This document shows positions 31,138 through 42,795 of a DNA stretch of 64,000 nucleotides, in pieces. The DNA comes from Evernia prunastri (lineage: Eukaryota > Ascomycota > Lecanoromycetes > Lecanorales > Parmeliaceae). The stretch is taken from contig NKYR01000046.1 of assembly GCA_003184365.1 (NCBI GenBank), positions 186,001 to 250,000 on the forward strand. Reading direction: 5' to 3'. Each line of letters opens with the position of its first letter. Position 1 is the stretch's first letter. The notes below the pieces were generated by a model. The model was not told the origin of the DNA. It did no database searches and was given only the letters and a program-made list of their open reading frames with translations. The position numbers were made by a program, and so were the translations under genes.

Positions 31138-33053
31138 ATGGAAGGTCCTCTAAAACTTCGAGAGCGGCAGAACATGGCTCAGCAAATCCACGATGAGACG
31201 TTATCGGTCTTACATATGCGTGGTCAGGACCTCTATCGCCAGAAGCACTATGAAGCGGCCCTTGAGTGCTTTACTAAGGTAAGAATCCGCCAATGACTCT
31301 CAAGATCTCAGCTAACGTCAACCTCTTAGGCAACTAGCCAGGATGCAAAAGCTCCTGTCGCTGTTCTTGATAATCGAGCCGCTACCTATACAAAGCTTGG
31401 CAACCTGAGAGCTGCTTTGAACGACGGCAGGCAGATGATTCAGCAAGAGAAGGCCAAATGCTCGGTATTGCGGCGTGTTTGTGCCTTCATATGCCTTCTC
31501 TTCTGATCAGTGCAGGGCTATCTACGTACTGGCAAAATTCTGCAGCTGCTGGGCAATCACCAGATGGCTCTAGACCTTTACGAGATGGGCACTCGAAAAG
31601 TGCCCCCTAGCGACCCTAACATCACGGTGTGCTCTCATTGGTGTCTTCTTTCGCACGAGGTGGTGCTAACATGTATATTCAGCTCTTGAGAGGACAGCAT
31701 GAGAAGCTCGCACGACAACTCGCTCCGCCGAAAGCCATCGATCCTTTACAAATGCTACCCTTAGAACTCGTTGAGATGACGATTCAATATCTAGCGTTCA
31801 AACATATTGTGTTAGTCATGATCCTATTGTCCTAGGTTGATCTGCTGATCGTTGGCAGTGGCTTACTCAGAGTGTCCAAAACGTGGCTACAATTACTCGT
31901 CTCGATGCCCGGCTTGTGGAGCGATCTAGATTTTTCCACCGCCAAAAAGCCTGTTAGCCTGGGAGCTGTTCGGAAATACATAAAGCGAGGCAAGGGAACC
32001 ACTAGTCGAGTGACGCTGGATAGATTTGGATCCAACGCGGAGAAGATGCCTCGTTACGTTGCGACTCGCTGTAAAGGATTGGAGGATTTGAGGATACCGG
32101 GAGGCTTGATTGGCGCTTCCATTCTGGAGGCTGCTCCGTGCGCGTCGAATCTCAAGATTCTGGTCATCTCCAAGTCGTGCCAGGTATCTTGTGATACTGC
32201 CAGTCAGCTTCTACGCCATTGTACGAACCTCAAGCATGCGGAATTCCATAGCGTCAGTTCCGCAAAAAACCGTCCAGCAACCTGGAACGTCGACATGCCC
32301 AATCTCCGTACGCTGATTCTGGACACTCCAAAAGCACAACTAAGACCTCTACTTGATTTTAAAACTCTTCTAGCCAGGATAATCGGTATCCAAAATTTGA
32401 GTGTCCAAGGCTGGTCTGTCCCACCCATACTAAATGAAGATTTTTCGAGTCTTCGCCAACTTCAACACCTGGATATATCTCGCCTCGATGCCGCTCTGAT
32501 TCCCCAATTGCCCTCGACTCTGCTTACGTTATCGATGGCAGGTGCCAATGTTCATATTTGGATCCCAGGAGTCAGCTTCGCAGACTTTGACCTACCCCAC
32601 ATGGTTCGCCTGTCGATGGCAGGATGGTCTGAGCTATCGTTAGGCGATCTTCAAGCATGCCTGATTCCGAATAAGGGCAAAGCTACGCATCTAGATGTTG
32701 GCGAATGCATCGCTCTTTCGAGTGCCAACTTGAAAGAGCTCATCACGCATGGTTATCTCGAGGCAGTCGAGGACTTGGTACTCAAATCATGCAACATAGA
32801 TGATGAGGTAGCAATGCTCATAGCAAGGAACGTGCCTCGCCTCAAAAGCCTCGACGTTTCGAACACAAAAATCACTGGTGTTGGGGTTAAGGCTTTGGTT
32901 GTTGGACTTGAGGGCAGGCTGGAGCATTTGTGTCTCGATGGATGCCGTTCTACGAATATCGATGCTGTAGAGCTTGCAAGAGCAGCAGGTCTTAAGGTCG
33001 CATTCGGCTTTCCGGACCCCTTGAGCGGGGGCAGAAGAATCAGGCAGCGCTGA
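31138..33053 (+). CDS. DIA2: F-box/TPR/LRR protein, Dia2/Pof3 orthologue
   Basis: The substrate receptor of an SCF ubiquitin ligase that in yeasts acts at replication forks and telomeres. Exons begin at 31138 (MEGPLKLRERQNMAQQIHDE). TPR repeats follow: LYRQKHYEAALECFTK|ATSQDAKAP, then DNRAATYTKLGNLRAALNDGRQM and GYLRTGKILQLLGNHQMALDLYEMG. After further introns comes the F-box: LQMLPLELVEMTIQYLAFKHIVGLLRVSKTWLQL. The last exon (31872-33053) is leucine-rich repeats to the stop (LKILVISKSC..., NLRTLILDTP, LKSLDVSNTKITGVGVKAL). The order TPR, F-box, LRR matches the Dia2/Pof3 family. Introns lie at about 31277-31330, 31465-31515, 31626-31680 and around 31811-31860. Confidence 0.88.
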
Positions 33054-33131
33054 GGTCGAGTCTAAAATATTATAGTCCAGAATTTATTGAATGGCGATTA
33101 CATTCCAGCCTTGCTCAGTCCAAACTCGATC

Positions 33132-34795
33132 TCAACCGCTACGCTCGCTGCAGTATTTACCGACCTCTTTCTCCAACGCCTTGCGCTGTGAATGCACAAG
33201 ATCCATGATGACTCCGCATTCTCGCAAGCCACCAAGACCATGTTCAACCTCCAGCATCTGATCGTACACGCTTAAGAGCTGGTTGGGAAGCCACTGTGGT
33301 AAGGCGTTAGTGATTGCAACAAATACTTCCCATCGGACTCACCAAGACTATTGGACTCCCTCCGGTGGCAGTCGGATGGCTCGTCTTCTTCAGGATGTAT
33401 TCTCTCGTGAAGCACCAGTGTCGCCATCTGAAGTCGCGAACTTGGTTCAGAGCATGGAGATACAGCACTGTAGAGAAGGTTTAGATACTGAAAACCATTG
33501 CGTATCCACTTCCCACTTACCGGCAGATTTCCTATCCATCATAGCGTAACCTCGGATTCCGACATCCTGAGCTCTATCTCTGACCCATTCCAAGAACTCG
33601 CGATGATTACCAGGACGGTAAGAGCGAAAGTCACCCAGGATCTCCGTAAGTGGTGTCTCCGGCATCTTGATTTGCAGCAAGTTGTCGCATAGCGGGATCT
33701 GCTTCTGAATCAACATCGTCGATTTACGAGTATTTCTCTCATTGAGCACCCACCATGCTATCATTCGCACCACTCTCTCCTCTGAAGGACATTGGCTCTT
33801 CGCTCACGCCTTCATACACAACCCCATGTGGGAACATGGACTGCTTCGTGATGCCGAAAATGAATGTACGAAAGCTATTGTAGTCGTTTGGTTTGCTCTT
33901 TTTCCACATATCTCGCCGACAAAGTCAATTTCATTCATCTCCCTTTAAGAGTAAGAAGGCGCGAAGAATATCTGCTTACCGTCCATAACCCCATTCACCT
34001 TCACCATAGCCTCCACCACGCCTTCCAGTCCAGCATTGAATGCCTTCCTGTTGCCACATCCGCATGCTGACAGCGCATTAACCGCCCCATCGATTAGTAG
34101 TCCGGAATTTTGGACCATGTCCACGTGGACGAGCACAAAGCCCGCCTCGGAGCTTGACTGGTCAAGACCATGCTCGAACGCGCGGATGAGGCGGAGATTG
34201 CTGTACTCCATGCCGAGTGCTGGGTCTTCGAGGCGGTAATTGAAGAGGGCATAAGAGCCGGCATATTCCATGAAGGGTTTAAATCCCGAGCTGCTCGCCT
34301 GTCAGATGAGTCCCAGCGGTACAAGCAAACGACATACATCTCCGCTACCCTGGCCAATGGCCTTGCGAGCACGGCCGGCAATCTCTGTCGACCCAACCCG
34401 TATCCTTCGCCCTTGACATGACGCTCATGACACGGCTCAAGCAGGTACGCGCTCGCTAGGAAACAATAGTCCCGGTACAGAGCCCCTACGGTCCTCAGAT
34501 CTTCCCTCACCCCGTCGACCTCATCTGTCAAGTCTGGAAGTTCGCGCAGCAGTGTCTCTCCCAAATTGAACGTGGCCAGCAGGCCGGGGTCGCCGGCTGC
34601 GGTGCGGATGGGCATGCGTTCGAGGAGGGAGGAAAGAGCGGAAAAGGATGGAGGAAGGGTCTCGGGTGGAGGAGACAAGGGGAGGAAGCCATTGGACAGG
34701 GAGACAGTGAAGGGTGCTATCCTCGCCAGCTCTTTGTCGTCGGTAGGGATGTTGGTCAGGAGAGGGAAGGTTGGAGGTACGGCTAGAGAACCCAT
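33132..34795 (-). CDS. BNA2: Indoleamine 2,3-dioxygenase (Bna2 type)
   Basis: This heme enzyme opens the tryptophan indole ring, giving N-formylkynurenine, the first step of the kynurenine route to NAD. Exons on the minus strand: MGSLAVPPTFPLLTNIPTDD..., GFLPLSPPPETLPPSFSALSSLLERMP, TLLRELPDLTDEVDGV, LGRQRLPAVLARPLARVAEM | FMEYAGSYALFNYRLEDPALGMEYSNLRLIRAFEHGLDQ, then WKKSKPNDYNSFRTFIFGITKQSMFPHGVVYEGVSEEPMSFRGESGANDSMV | CDNLLQIKMPETPLTEILGDFRSYRPGNHREFLEWV | DFRWRHWCFTREYILKKTSHPTATGGSPIVL | WLPNQLLSVYDQML..., stop at 33132. The IDO blocks FGITxxxMFPxGVVYEGV, RGESGANDSMVP and HPTATGGSPI are clear. Normal length for fungal IDO. Confidence 0.93.
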
Positions 34796-36785
34796 TCTTA
34801 TCACGGTATCTGTTCTAAGACTTTGGCTCTCAGAATATCTTTTCAGTGGCGGTGATATGTAGGAGGGATGGAGTGAAGAAGGGGAAATCTGGGTATATGT
34901 ACTGTTGGCCGGAACACTTCCGGCCACGGTTGAGGGGTGAAGGCCGGTTCTGTTCCGGCCTTTAGGGGTGGCGAGAGATAAGCGATGCGTTGGAATTGCA
35001 GTGAAGATCGGATTGTGGAGGGTTTCTCTGATGCAGAGGTACCTGAATGCTGCTATTCATGATAACAGCAGCGGGTGATGGTGGTGGCAGATTCCACCAC
35101 GACCAAACAAAGACAGGAATACAAACACACCGCAAACGGCATTTTTGAACAATGCTTTGTCGGATTGGAGACACGCCTAAGAAATTGGCAACAAAATTTC
35201 GTACGCTCATAAGTAATTCGACAGTCCCAAAGAGGAGGCGAAAAGAGACCCACGCGTCACCGGCTCGCTCTGCATAATCGCACCATGGACTAAGTATTTT
35301 CTGCGCGAAGAACACGTCACCGGCTACGTTGCATGTTCCATCGGCACGGGTGCTACAGCCAAACACGGCGGCGTAAATGTCAAAGAAGCCGGAGCCACCT
35401 CCCGATCCGAACCTCTCACGAAGCCACCGACAGTGGCGGTCCATTGCACCGCAGCCGCGAGCCACGTCTCCGTCCGCGTGGAGAAGAGCGCAGCTCGAAG
35501 TAAAAGCCCTTGCAGCTCATGGCATGGTAAATAGACGTATGGCGTGACCGGCGTCAAGGTCGCCGTTTCCAGTCCGTCACGAAAGTGGGTGGATGGGAGC
35601 CCTGGGGGTATGTGGGCTTTGTTTCTTCGAAAGGGGTTTTGGTGGCAGCAAAGGCTGTGGGTGTGCTGTGGGAGTTCTGTCTCACCTGTCGTGCAAAACA
35701 CCCACCGTCCAGACGGAGAAAAGCTACTGAGCACCAAATCTTCCCTCTTGAACAACAGCTCTCACGTCCGGGGACGCGTCACGTGCGAAAGCCCGGCTCA
35801 GAGCCACGATTTCAACCTCTTAAGGCTATCGGGAACGGGTCCGTGGGGAGCGGATGGATTGGATGCTAAAGCACCGGCAGCCTTGGAGTTAGGACGGACC
35901 GGCCCTCGATTGAAAGGGGCATTGGACCGATGGGAATGAGAATGTGGGGGCGTTCGTCTTGAGACTTGGCTCGGGAAGAAGGTAAGAGGGGAAGGAAGAG
36001 GATAGAGAGCAAGGCTTCAGCATCCACAACCAAAGCGAGACCTTACTACTCCACCCTCGCCAAGCATTCCAGCGAATTGACCATGGCGAATGCTGCTACG
36101 AAAGGCAGCTGCTATCCACGCACGGAGAGCTTGCGAGAACATCATCGAGAACCAAACAAACTCATCTTCAATCTACAAACCAGGCCTCAAAGCGAGCGTT
36201 CCAAGTCCTTGAGACAAACATGCCATCCATGGCCGAAAGCCTCGAAAAAGCAAAGGTGACGATGAATGTAAGCGTTCTTTTTTCTGTTCTCGGTATTGCT
36301 GCATGGCACTGATGGTTTTTCCAAACGGAACGAAAACGGCGGGAAATGATTGGCTTTCATGCGAAGATGTTTTTTGACGGAGTATTCAGACGGTGACTAG
36401 TACAATAAAGCATCCGTTTGCGATGGATTCGATAGAGAGACTTCTGGATACGAAGCGATGGATGCAGGATTGCAGGAAGCCGAGAGGAATGGAGGCGGGA
36501 TTTCAGGATTTGAGCGGAGTGCACGGAAGCCTTAAATTTGCTCCTGATCTACAAGGACCGGAGAAAAGGAACTCATCCTGATGCAAGCCTAGAAATCGTA
36601 CAGAACAAAAAAAAGAGAGAAAAAGAAATCTGCGAAAGGGGGTATCCCAAAACGACAGTGAAAGAAGCAAGACATTTCTCAATCGTAGACGTTCATTCGT
36701 GAGTGCAGGCCTCCAGTGCCTCGCTCATCAACATCCCAAAACATATCGTCCCATCATTACCTACGTCAAAAAAAATCCAAAAAAA
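34796..36785. other. 2-kb spacer with one doubtful ORF
   Basis: It contains the promoter of the dioxygenase gene (leftward) and the 3' flank of the chitinase. One minus-strand frame, 34962-35465, is long and unlike the surroundings (FFDIYAAVFGCSTRADGTCNVAG, several Cys). It lacks a signal peptide, clear splice partners or a family, and an overlapping frame (35324-35755) is equally open. GC-rich composition around 35.3-35.9 kb could explain both. I do not call a gene. The tract 36600-36640 is A/G-rich. Confidence 0.35.
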
Positions 36786-38740
36786 TCACCCCAGCGCCGC
36801 CTTGACCGCCTGGTTGTAATTCTGGCCCCCGGCCGTGTTGGTCATGGCCTCGGACCCGTCCCAGAGCATGACGCCGCCCATGTTGGGCACGTTGGCCGCC
36901 GTCGCGCTCTTGATCGCCGTCGCCACCGCGCCGGGAGCGAGGTACCCGCTGCCGGCGCAGGCCTCGCAGGCGGGGGCCCCGATGTAGAGCTGAGGCCCGC
37001 CGGCGATGTTCTTGCTCCAGGCCGTGAAGCTGGCGACGAAGCCGGACTGGCCGATGTTGCAGATACCGTTGTTGTAAAATTGAACCCAGACGAAGTCCAT
37101 CAGCTGCATCGCGCCGACGGGGATGGAGGCACTAGATTGTTTGGGTTTCAGGAGTCAGTCTTTGTTCTGTGTTTGGAGAGGAGGGGGAGGGGGGAGATGG
37201 CGAGCCTTGGGACACGTCTTGGGAGTGGAAACTGCCGAGACGTGTCTCAAGGCTCAAATTTTGGTTCAAAGGAGGGAAACATGGACTCGGAAAATACGTA
37301 CTCGGGAAGGGGGCACTGCGGGGCAGCGCTGATGTAGTACTCTTTCGACTTGTCTGTGGCGAAATTGGTGCGAAGGGCCTGGACAAAGGCGACATAGCCT
37401 GTTTGGTCTTTGTCCTCATTGTCTGCAAACCCAGAATTAGCATCAATGATAAGTTTGGTCAGCATGAACGATGCAATAAGCTTACCAACGTCAAAACCAT
37501 CGATCTTGGTGTTTCCAAACGGCCGTAGCCCTGCATCCAAGCCCGTACCGCCACCAAAGAGGTCCCAGAGTGTAGATGCGAACGTCTTGGCCTGATCATC
37601 GCCCGTGAAGGCTGTTTGAGCAGTAGCGCCGCCTAAACTCAGCAACACCTTTTTCCCGGAACTCTGACAGGTAGCAATATCTGTCGCCAATTGTCCACAT
37701 TGCAACATGCCGGTGGCTCCCTTGGCTTCCATCTGAGGGCTCTGGCCACCACAAGCACTTGAAAAATCCATGGTGGGTAGTCCACCAGCTGAGAAGAACT
37801 CACTAAGGAAGGCTAAGATGACGATATTTACACTTTCATCTGAGCACAGTTTCGCCAAGGTGACTTGACTGGTAGCGGGCGATTGACCGTAGTAGACAGC
37901 CACGTTGTCTTTCGCCTTAGCATTGAAAGAGCCGCTCGATGCTGGTGCTGAGGCTGGAGTAGCTGCGGGAGCTGCAGCACCTGACCCCGCTGGAGGAGCG
38001 CTTGACGCTACTACTGGAGAGCTTGACGGTGGTGTTGGCGGAGCTGCTGGGGCACTTGAAGGAGGGGGCGGTGGTGTGGAGGCCGGTGATGGCGCAGGAG
38101 AAGCTGGGGCCACGGCCGATGCTGATGGGGCGGGGCTCGCCGGCGCCGCAGAAGCAGAAGCGCCGTCCGGTGTCGCAGCAGCTAACCAAGCAGTCACCCA
38201 TCCTTGGTAAGCTTGAAACTCGGTCTTGATTTGAGACTTGACGGCATCTGTATTTGCCATCGGTGAGTTGGTCGAAGCACCCATCCACGAAATGAAGGCA
38301 GTGGTTTCCGACTGGAGCAGACTTAGTTGAGCCTGAGAGATCTCTACAGATCCAGAGTTGGTTCGGCGTGAGACAGGTACATTTGGGGGAAGTGCCGGTG
38401 CAGCTGAGCCACTCGTTGCGGATTCTAACCAGGCGTTGACAAAGCCATTGTGATTCTGAAGCTCTTGGTTCAATTGCTGCATCGACTCTGCCGAACCGAA
38501 CCAGGAGTTCATCCAAGTGCTGAAGGCGGTGAATTCCGATTGCAGCATACTAAAGTCGGCCGCTGGGACGTCTACTGAGCCAGCGGCGGCTGTGCGCTCA
38601 AGGACAGCTAGGTTAGTATCAGGTTTGGGAAGCATACGAGGATGGTGTCGGTGAATAGCATGACCAGCAGATGAGCAGGATGCTAAGATCATGAGATGGG
38701 CTGCGCACAGCGCAGATAGAGAGATATGCGGGAAGAACAT
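36786..38740 (-). CDS. Secreted GH18 chitinase with duplicated N-terminal module
   Basis: An endochitinase of glycoside hydrolase family 18 (class III type), exported by an N-terminal signal MFFPHISLSALCAAHLMILASCSSAGHA. Two similar segments of about 65 residues follow, SVDVPAADFSMLQSEFTAFSTWM and SVEISQAQLSLLQSETTAFISWM, each ending in a W-rich helix (FVNAWLESA / WVTAWLAAA). A Pro/Ser/Ala linker of about 80 residues leads to the catalytic barrel: VAVYYGQSPATSQVTLAKLC, VNIVILAFL, KVLLSLGGATA and the active site DGFDV|DNED, with the general-acid Glu. An intron splits the active site between V and D. The last exon covers VQFYNNGICNIG and GVMLWDGSEAMTN. The in-frame ATG used, at 38740, precedes the signal. 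Confidence 0.9.
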
Positions 38741-40679
38741 TGTAAGGAGTGTTGTGCGAAAGCCAGCGCACGGAGTACAGTAAAGACTGAATATTTTAAG
38801 AAGCAAAAAGAGGGTAGTCGAGAGGATGAAGTGGATGATTTTCCAATCTGGTATCAGGGGGTTGCATTCTTATAGAGGAATGTGTGGGAAATGTCGTGGC
38901 AGAAGACTTTGAATTCGGGGTGGCCTCATAGCGAGCGAGCGAATAAGGATGGTTCTTGTCACTTGTCAGGAGAACAAAGTCAGTGGTATAAGCGATCAAA
39001 GGCAGCGCTTTGTCCCTAACGTTTAATATTATTATGATTGTATGAGCATCCTTTGACTCCTGAGAGTAGCGCAATATTGAAAGCTGATGAGTGAGCAATG
39101 GCTGTGATTGGTGCAAGGGCAAACAATTGTTCCTGGGGCTAATGATGTGAGTTCCGGGCGTAAGAAAGTTAGATGTTAAGTCGCCCGGAGTTGCCCTCTG
39201 GGTGGCCTGGTACCCCCTATAATCACATTTCAGGTCGCCTTCTTGACCAAAGAGGTGCCTGTCTGAGCTTGCTCATTGGTCAAGCTTCGAAATCTCTCAT
39301 TCTTGTCAGCGGCTCAGCGCCATATGATTGTCAACACTGCAGCTCCCTCGGACTTGGAGTGTGGAGGGGAGGCAGATAACAGGAGCGCATACTCCAGAGA
39401 ACAGAAGACAAAAAAACTTACCTTCTCTGCGATCTTTGACAAAATTCATTGCGACGAAACATAGTCGTAAGGTTCTCATTGACTTGTACAAGCACCTTCT
39501 AACACAGAATGTTTCGAGATCATGTCTCGAGCATTTCGCTACCTCGGTGTACTCTACCTCGGTGTAGAGAGTATCGGCCAGTTGTCCTTCAGGAATACTT
39601 GATGAAGGAGAGGGTAAGAGACATTTCGTGGATCCATTGAAGATAGATCATGGACTAGTCAAGCTTTTAGAAGATTGTAGGCATGAGACTCGGCATGAAA
39701 CGACTCTGGCACAAAACCATTGATCCACTGAAGCAATTGGAGAGGAGAGAAGTGTTCCGGGCATCGTCAACATGTGCCACTGTCCTGCAATTCCAAAGGT
39801 CGGCCGAGATTCAAGATGTAATTAAGACAGCTGAAAAGGCAGCGAGACAGGTTCGCCGTCTGCAGCAGAGGTGAAGTGATGTGTGGTGATGGCGCAGACA
39901 CCACAGGTGCATATGATGGGTATGATGGGCGAAGCTCCGAGGGGGAACCTCGGAAGGCTCGGAAGCTCGCACTTGGAATTCGGAAAGGGAAAATCGAAAA
40001 TCGAAAAACCGAAAACGGTCTTTTACTTGAAGGTAACTCCGTAAGGTTAGCGTAGTTAGGTAGTGCGATAACTGAGGCTAGGTTGGATTAGGCTAAAGTA
40101 ATTCTTCGGCCCAGCCTGCTTTGTACTGTAATACCTTACCTTAATGCTCGTCTGTCACCAAAAGCACGGCCGCCTCCCTCGCGCAAAAAAAGGAGAGTAC
40201 CGCGCCATTATGAATAAGGCCCTTCACAGGATAATAATCAAGGTTCCATCAATGAACACCATGGCCCAAATCAATCCCCAGCCCATACCCACCATTCTTT
40301 CTTCCACATCACATCCACCACCACCACCACCACCATCATCATTCTCCATAACAATATATCCCATCATCAACCTATACACCAACTTACAATTAATCCTTCC
40401 ATCTTTCCGATTACATTCATCTTCATATCCATATCCATGATGGAGTTAGCCAGACAGTAATCATCCAGACACTTCGCCTTCGCCTTCCCTCTCCGGAAGC
40501 AATTCACCCGTCGCAGGGCTACGGCATTTCCACCTCAAAGATTAAACCACACCTGCTTCTACCCATCCATAACGCCAAATCTACTGACATCGCAAATTGG
40601 AAAGCCAAGGTAAGAGAGGACATCATCATTCTACAAAATCCGTTCCATCCACCATAAACTGACGGACCAAGACAAGACC
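38741..40679. other. 1.9-kb spacer, no gene supported
   Basis: Chitinase promoter on the left, IES4 promoter and leader on the right. An isolated plus-strand frame at 39683-39874 (63 codons, MRLGMKRLWHKTID...) has helical, basic composition but no homologue I recognise. Around 40000-40140 there are short strings such as ggaaaatcgaaaatcg. A (CCA)n microsatellite lies at about 40315-40336. Confidence 0.35.
40315..40336 (+). repeat. CCA trinucleotide microsatellite
   Basis: About seven consecutive cca units followed by tcatcatc, in the region that probably forms the 5' leader of the IES4 gene, some 345 bases upstream of its ATG. It is a simple repeat that may vary in length between strains. Confidence 0.8.
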
Positions 40680-41596
40680 ATGGCCCCCGGTTCCAAAACA
40701 GCCACTGCCCCTCGTCGCGTCTCCAGCTCGCTGTCAAAAGTCTCAACCCCACCAACTACCGCTACGCCTGTGACTTCAGCCAGTACCAGACCAATCAAGC
40801 CATCAAAGCCAAGCAAAGTCGTCAACCTCAAATTGTCCAAAGAGAAGCTCTCTCGCTTTCCTCATGAGCGGACTGTTCGCAAACCGAGCCAACCGAAAAA
40901 GTCACCTCTGTCAACATCTACAACCGTTGCCCCTGATGAACCAGCCCCATCTGCGCCTATCAAGTCGGAACCAGACAATACGCCGCCATCGAACGACAGT
41001 GAACCTGCATCGTCACCGGTCAAAGATGTGAAGCAAGAGGGTCTATCAGCTGTGAAGCCTGGCGTGAAGAGAGAGCTCGGAGCTGGGGTGGAGAGTGAGG
41101 ATAAAGACAAGCCTAAGAATCCTCCGAGAAAGAGGGCAAGACCGTAAGAACCCCTTAAGACCTCCGTTGCTATCATCTTCCGGTATCGCTGACCCCCAAC
41201 AGAGAAGGGAGGCCGGATGGTCGCACCGCTGCTGCAAGACTCGTTAAAGGAACCTCAGGCCCAGGTGCAGGCACTGGCCACAAACTTGGACCCAAAGCCA
41301 ATCAAGGTGCCATCAATGCTGGACTACGTGCCCTCGACCGGACTGGCAAACAGTGTCGAAAGTGGGAGAAGACCGGATTCCGTGTCAAATCATTCACTGG
41401 AAGAATTTGGGAAATACCGTCTTGGAAGGCCCCAACGCCAAAGGTTTTCGGTTCGGAAGCAGAGAGCGGACAAGGCACCCCCCACAGCCAAAGTAAAGAG
41501 AACAGCAGCAGCAACATTGGCAGCGATAAGAGCCCCGCTGTCAACCCTTCCAACATTGCTAGCTCACCGGCTCCGGCAATTGCCACACCTGCCTAA
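40680..41596 (+). CDS. IES4: INO80 chromatin-remodelling complex subunit Ies4
   Basis: A fungal-specific subunit of the INO80 remodelling complex, nuclear, acting on nucleosomes and checkpoint signalling. Exons 40680-41143 and 41203-41596 encode 285 residues. The N-terminal half is low in complexity (Ser/Pro/Lys). It carries KPSKPSKVVNLKLSKEKLSRFPHER, a conserved Ies4 N-terminal block. The intron (gtaaga to caacag) joins PPRKRARP to EGRPDGRTAAARLVKGT. The C-terminal core is GAINAGLRALDRTGKQCRKWEKTGFRVKSFTGRIWEIPSWKAP, the family hallmark. A Ser/Ala-rich tail ends AIATPA. The largest frame in exon 2 is not the true one; the core reads in another frame. Confidence 0.9.
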
Positions 41597-42795
41597 CGTT
41601 CTATAACACTTTGGCCACCGTCGTTTGAACACGTAGGATGGTGCATCAATGTTTTCAATCACTTTGTGAGCGTTGCGAGCATAGCGCGGAGTTTATCGGC
41701 GTGCATCCCTAGGATACTGTTCACCTATGTACAATTGTCCGAATGGACGCCAAAAGCAGGAAGTTTTGCGGGAGAGTCTCATCATGTACTCAATAGACAC
41801 GGCGTCTTCCTTCTTAATGTTTGAGGCCCCCCAAAATGCATGGCACTTGATCATTCACCTTCCCACCTTGAAAATGATGTCTACTATTGCATACAAGTAA
41901 GAGGCGCATTTCATCATGACACAACTGACTAACATGGTCTGGCCATAGCCTACTCATGGCGGGCATGAGTGCTACTAAGTCTCCGGAAGCCTTCTTTCCC
42001 TGCAGAACTTCCGTAAGACAGACCAACTTTGGATTCCCGGCGCCGGTGTTATTTGTCTCATGCAGTTATGCTCAAATCTCAGTTCCCTCTTTTCGAGGCG
42101 ACCAATATTGTAACACTACGAGGCTTCTCAGGCGCTGGGACTGGTTTTCTTTTAGAATGAAAGCAGAATTGTCAAGGCTGAAATGGGGCGAAACATTGTG
42201 AGATGTGAGATTCGGTTGGCAACGGTCAGCACGTTAGCACATAAGTCGAGATGGCGCTGCGATGCGGACCAAATCATGACCAGAGCTGTACATCAGAGCC
42301 AGTGTTTACCTTTGTTGTTATCTGGAATCGTCATCAAAGTTAATTCCAATGTGCCTCGTCCTTTTCGTAGCGCGTGATAAGGGGGGTGGGTACATTCGCA
42401 TGACATCGGGGATGCGGGGATAGGTAGATCCGAGTATGAGTAGAGCACAAGTCACAAGTCACAGTTACGCCTTGCAACAATACGCGTTCTACATCATCAC
42501 TACGGGGAATCATTCATCATGAGAGATTCCTACTGCTGCTTCCTCTACCTTGCCATCGGAAACATCCTGGGCTACCCTGACACGATGACAGCGCAGATCC
42601 CGGTATCATAGTACGAAGGGCGCCTTCGTCTCGAGGTGGCCAACATTAATCCTTCCGTTAACACAGTAGAAGTCCGCACACTTTCACAGTACCACTTGGA
42701 TCTTAGTACGGGTAGCATATTTCATCAAGGCATCTAACTGGGTAGAGAGGACTGGGGGACTTGGTCATCTGTCCTCTTGACAGAGAAGCCTGGAA
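41597..42795. other. 1.2-kb spacer, no gene seen
   Basis: 3' flank of IES4 and promoter of the RanBPM-like gene. Short ORFs on both strands lack any recognisable motif. Confidence 0.4.

Noticed and set aside
36699..37337. A 212-codon plus-strand frame at the chitinase 3' end
   Set aside because: It is the antisense of the last chitinase exons (GH18 C-terminus on the minus strand). Its Arg/Gly/Ala content reflects that.
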